Shown piece by piece: positions 56,789-64,000 of a stretch of 64,000 bases of DNA. The notes beneath the pieces are model-generated. The model saw nothing but the letters and a program-made list of their open reading frames with translations, was not told the origin of the DNA and did no database searches. The stretch is from the NCBI RefSeq assembly GCF_003369915.1, contig NC_046673.1, positions 17,530,001 through 17,594,000 on the forward strand, in the 5' to 3' direction. Positions within the stretch are counted from its first letter, which is position 1, and the number at the start of each line of letters is the position of its first letter. Both the position numbers and the translations under genes were made by a program. The stretch comes from Drosophila miranda. Its lineage: Eukaryota > Arthropoda > Insecta > Diptera > Drosophilidae.

Positions 56789-56994
56789 ATTTTTTGACTT
56801 TGGATAAGAAAATAATGGCCTTTGGTTCAAATTTATCAAATTTTTTTAATTCACAAACTACTTTATAATTAATCCCTGAATGGTTATGAATTAAAAAAAT
56901 TTGATAAATTTGAACCAAAGGCCATTATTTTCTTATCCAAAGTCAAAAAATTTAATTTATTTTCAGTGTGTAAAGAGTTTCTTGACATACTGTA
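56746..56994. repeat. Perfect 108-bp inverted repeat with a 33-nt loop
   Basis: The left arm 56746-56853 and the right arm 56887-56994 are exact reverse complements over all 108 bases by eye, separated by 56854-56886. The left arm contains the last codons of the RING gene and its AATAAA (56779-56784). The right arm is an inverted copy of that stretch. RNA from either strand would fold into a perfect 108-bp hairpin. Confidence 0.95.
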
Positions 56995-57942
56995 CGTCTG
57001 ATGTTTATGTAATTAATTTTGTTAGTTGTTTATTGTTTTTTGTTTTGGTGATGTGTTCGACTGTTCGAACAAAACTGAGAAAGTTGACTGGAAAGTCGCT
57101 GCTGTTTATATGAACAGCAAATGAAAAATTATTAAGAATAAAACTATAAAAACAACTTCACCTCTTTGATTTATAAAAGGAAATTTTAAAACCCACGGGC
57201 CTGTTAAGGGTTAATCAACATCAACATATGTCGTCTCAGTCACACTCACTGTACTATGTGCCTTTTACTCCCACTTATTGCTAGCATACGTTAAGAGACT
57301 GACTTTTGCCGACGAGACCACCTTGTATAATTGCATCATGGGTCGAGTCACGTGTATGCTGTCGTGCGATACGTTTACAGCTGCTACGCACACACACGAA
57401 CCCACATACACAGGCCCAAGGTACATTTAACAGAGTGGAACATTTTTCGGTTTGTATATAAACTTACGTGCACTAAAAAATGCATCCATCCGCTCAGAGT
57501 AATTGATTTATTTATGTTTTTCCTTTTTTCATTAAGAATTATCGTCTAAGATGATTAACGATAACGATGAATTAACGATATATGCAGGAGAAAAGAGAGA
57601 AAGAAAACATTTTGAAAAACATTTAATTGCAAAAATCTGTGCGCTTGCCCAATAATTATTAGTCGCTGCTTTTGTGTTTTGGGTGCCTTACCATTCATTG
57701 AATATACTTTGGGCGCACACACATGCATGCGCAGGCAGTGAGTGAGAGGGAGACAGAGAGAGCGAGAGCAGCAGCAGCAGCAGTAACAGTGGCAATTCTT
57801 ACAGCAGCAGCAGCACTGTCTGTGATAGCAGGCTGTTAACAGCCACAACATTACAGTGCCTGCAAACAGCAACGCCAACAAAAACAACAACAACAACAGC
57901 GCTCCACAGTGGGCCAGCCATAGCCGTTGGCTCGGCCTCTGT
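56995..57942. other. Intergenic region
   Basis: No gene seen. It contains CAG- and CAA-type triplet runs at about 57768-57900, next to the promoter of the aminotransferase gene. Confidence 0.5.
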
Positions 57943-57950
57943 TATAAAAA
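57943..57950 (+). promoter_or_regulatory. TATA box of the aminotransferase-like gene
   Basis: TATAAAAA with TCATTC about 30 bases on as initiator. The 5' UTR would be about 255 bases. Confidence 0.6.
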
Positions 57951-58229
57951 TGCTACACTCTCGCATTGAATTTGTCATTCGGCGACAATTTCCAAGCACC
58001 CAAAGACGTGAAGGCGTCCCGTGCCTTTAGCCTGCGATAATCATCCCACATCAGTGCCAGACATCCTTTTGCCGGGATAACAGCCTAGCAGTTGCACTTG
58101 CGCTTGCAGTTACAGTTTCAGTTGCACTTGCAGTTGCAGAGTTCTACCCAAAGTTCTACTCCAGCAAAAGTGCGCGAAGTCGAAGTCGAAATCTCAATTC
58201 AAATCAAAATCAAAATAATATTTTGCAAA

Positions 58230-63955
<5,726 letters not shown>

Positions 63956-64000
63956 TAAGTCGATCAAAGATCTCACTGCCACCTCCGCGAGATGATGCTT

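Overview
The window looks like Drosophila nuclear DNA. Evidence: small introns of 49 to 110 nt with clear branch and acceptor sites, TATA plus TCAGT-type core promoters, an Ohler motif 1 promoter, a yolkless-type vitellogenin receptor, a family of low-complexity secreted proteins with DVSHL...YLPP and NGGYVY ends, a Jockey-clade LINE and a Tc1-like transposon. An obscura-group species is my guess from general impression; nothing here proves it. All calls were made by reading the sequence; no database search was run.

Layout. 1-3.84 kb: 5' part of a Jockey-clade non-LTR retrotransposon on the minus strand, ORF1 complete and ORF2 open up to the left edge. 3.84-20.7 kb: a long stretch with only one convincing gene, a small Mic10 (MICOS) family protein on the minus strand near 7.8 kb, plus simple repeats and a nearly perfect 415-bp tandem duplication at 17.15-17.98 kb. 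20.7-43.2 kb: a cluster of seven secreted low-complexity genes, probably cuticle, eggshell or other matrix proteins (six on plus, one on minus). Most share a TATA box, an initiator about 32 bp further on, an intron directly after the ATG, a DVSHL/YLPP start and an NGGYVY end. A CH-domain (SPEF1/CLAMP-like) gene and a small secreted-protein gene sit among them.

44.2-51.9 kb: an unrecognised basic, probably nuclear protein gene, then the five-exon yolkless (yl) vitellogenin receptor with 13 LDL-receptor class A repeats in a 5+8 layout and an FXNPXA endocytic signal in the tail. 52.27-53.83 kb: a dead Tc1/mariner-type DNA transposon with TA target duplication and 25-bp terminal inverted repeats. 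54.3-57 kb: a small two-exon gene of 79 codons that I do not recognise, a RING-finger gene with an apparent one-base frame shift in its RING, and a perfect 108-bp inverted repeat with a 33-nt loop made from that gene's 3' end. 57.9-64 kb: promoter and first three coding exons of an ethanolamine-phosphate phospho-lyase / AGXT2-like class-III aminotransferase, which runs off the right edge and has a 4.4-kb second intron.

The secreted-protein cluster is the main gene system. Its genes share promoter and exon design and end motifs, while each has its own internal repeat (SSSYQPAEYTPAHLK, YSAPA, GGPFPGQG, APAPVVQQTY, VTSYTAPAVVKTYSAP). This suggests tandem duplication followed by private repeat expansion under shared control. 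The strongest structural surprises are the 108-bp perfect hairpin, the recent 415-bp duplication, a GC-AG intron in one cluster gene, a cluster of AAGCTT words at 25.9-26.2 kb, and a dispersed octamer TACTCGTA that is roughly ten times more common than chance.
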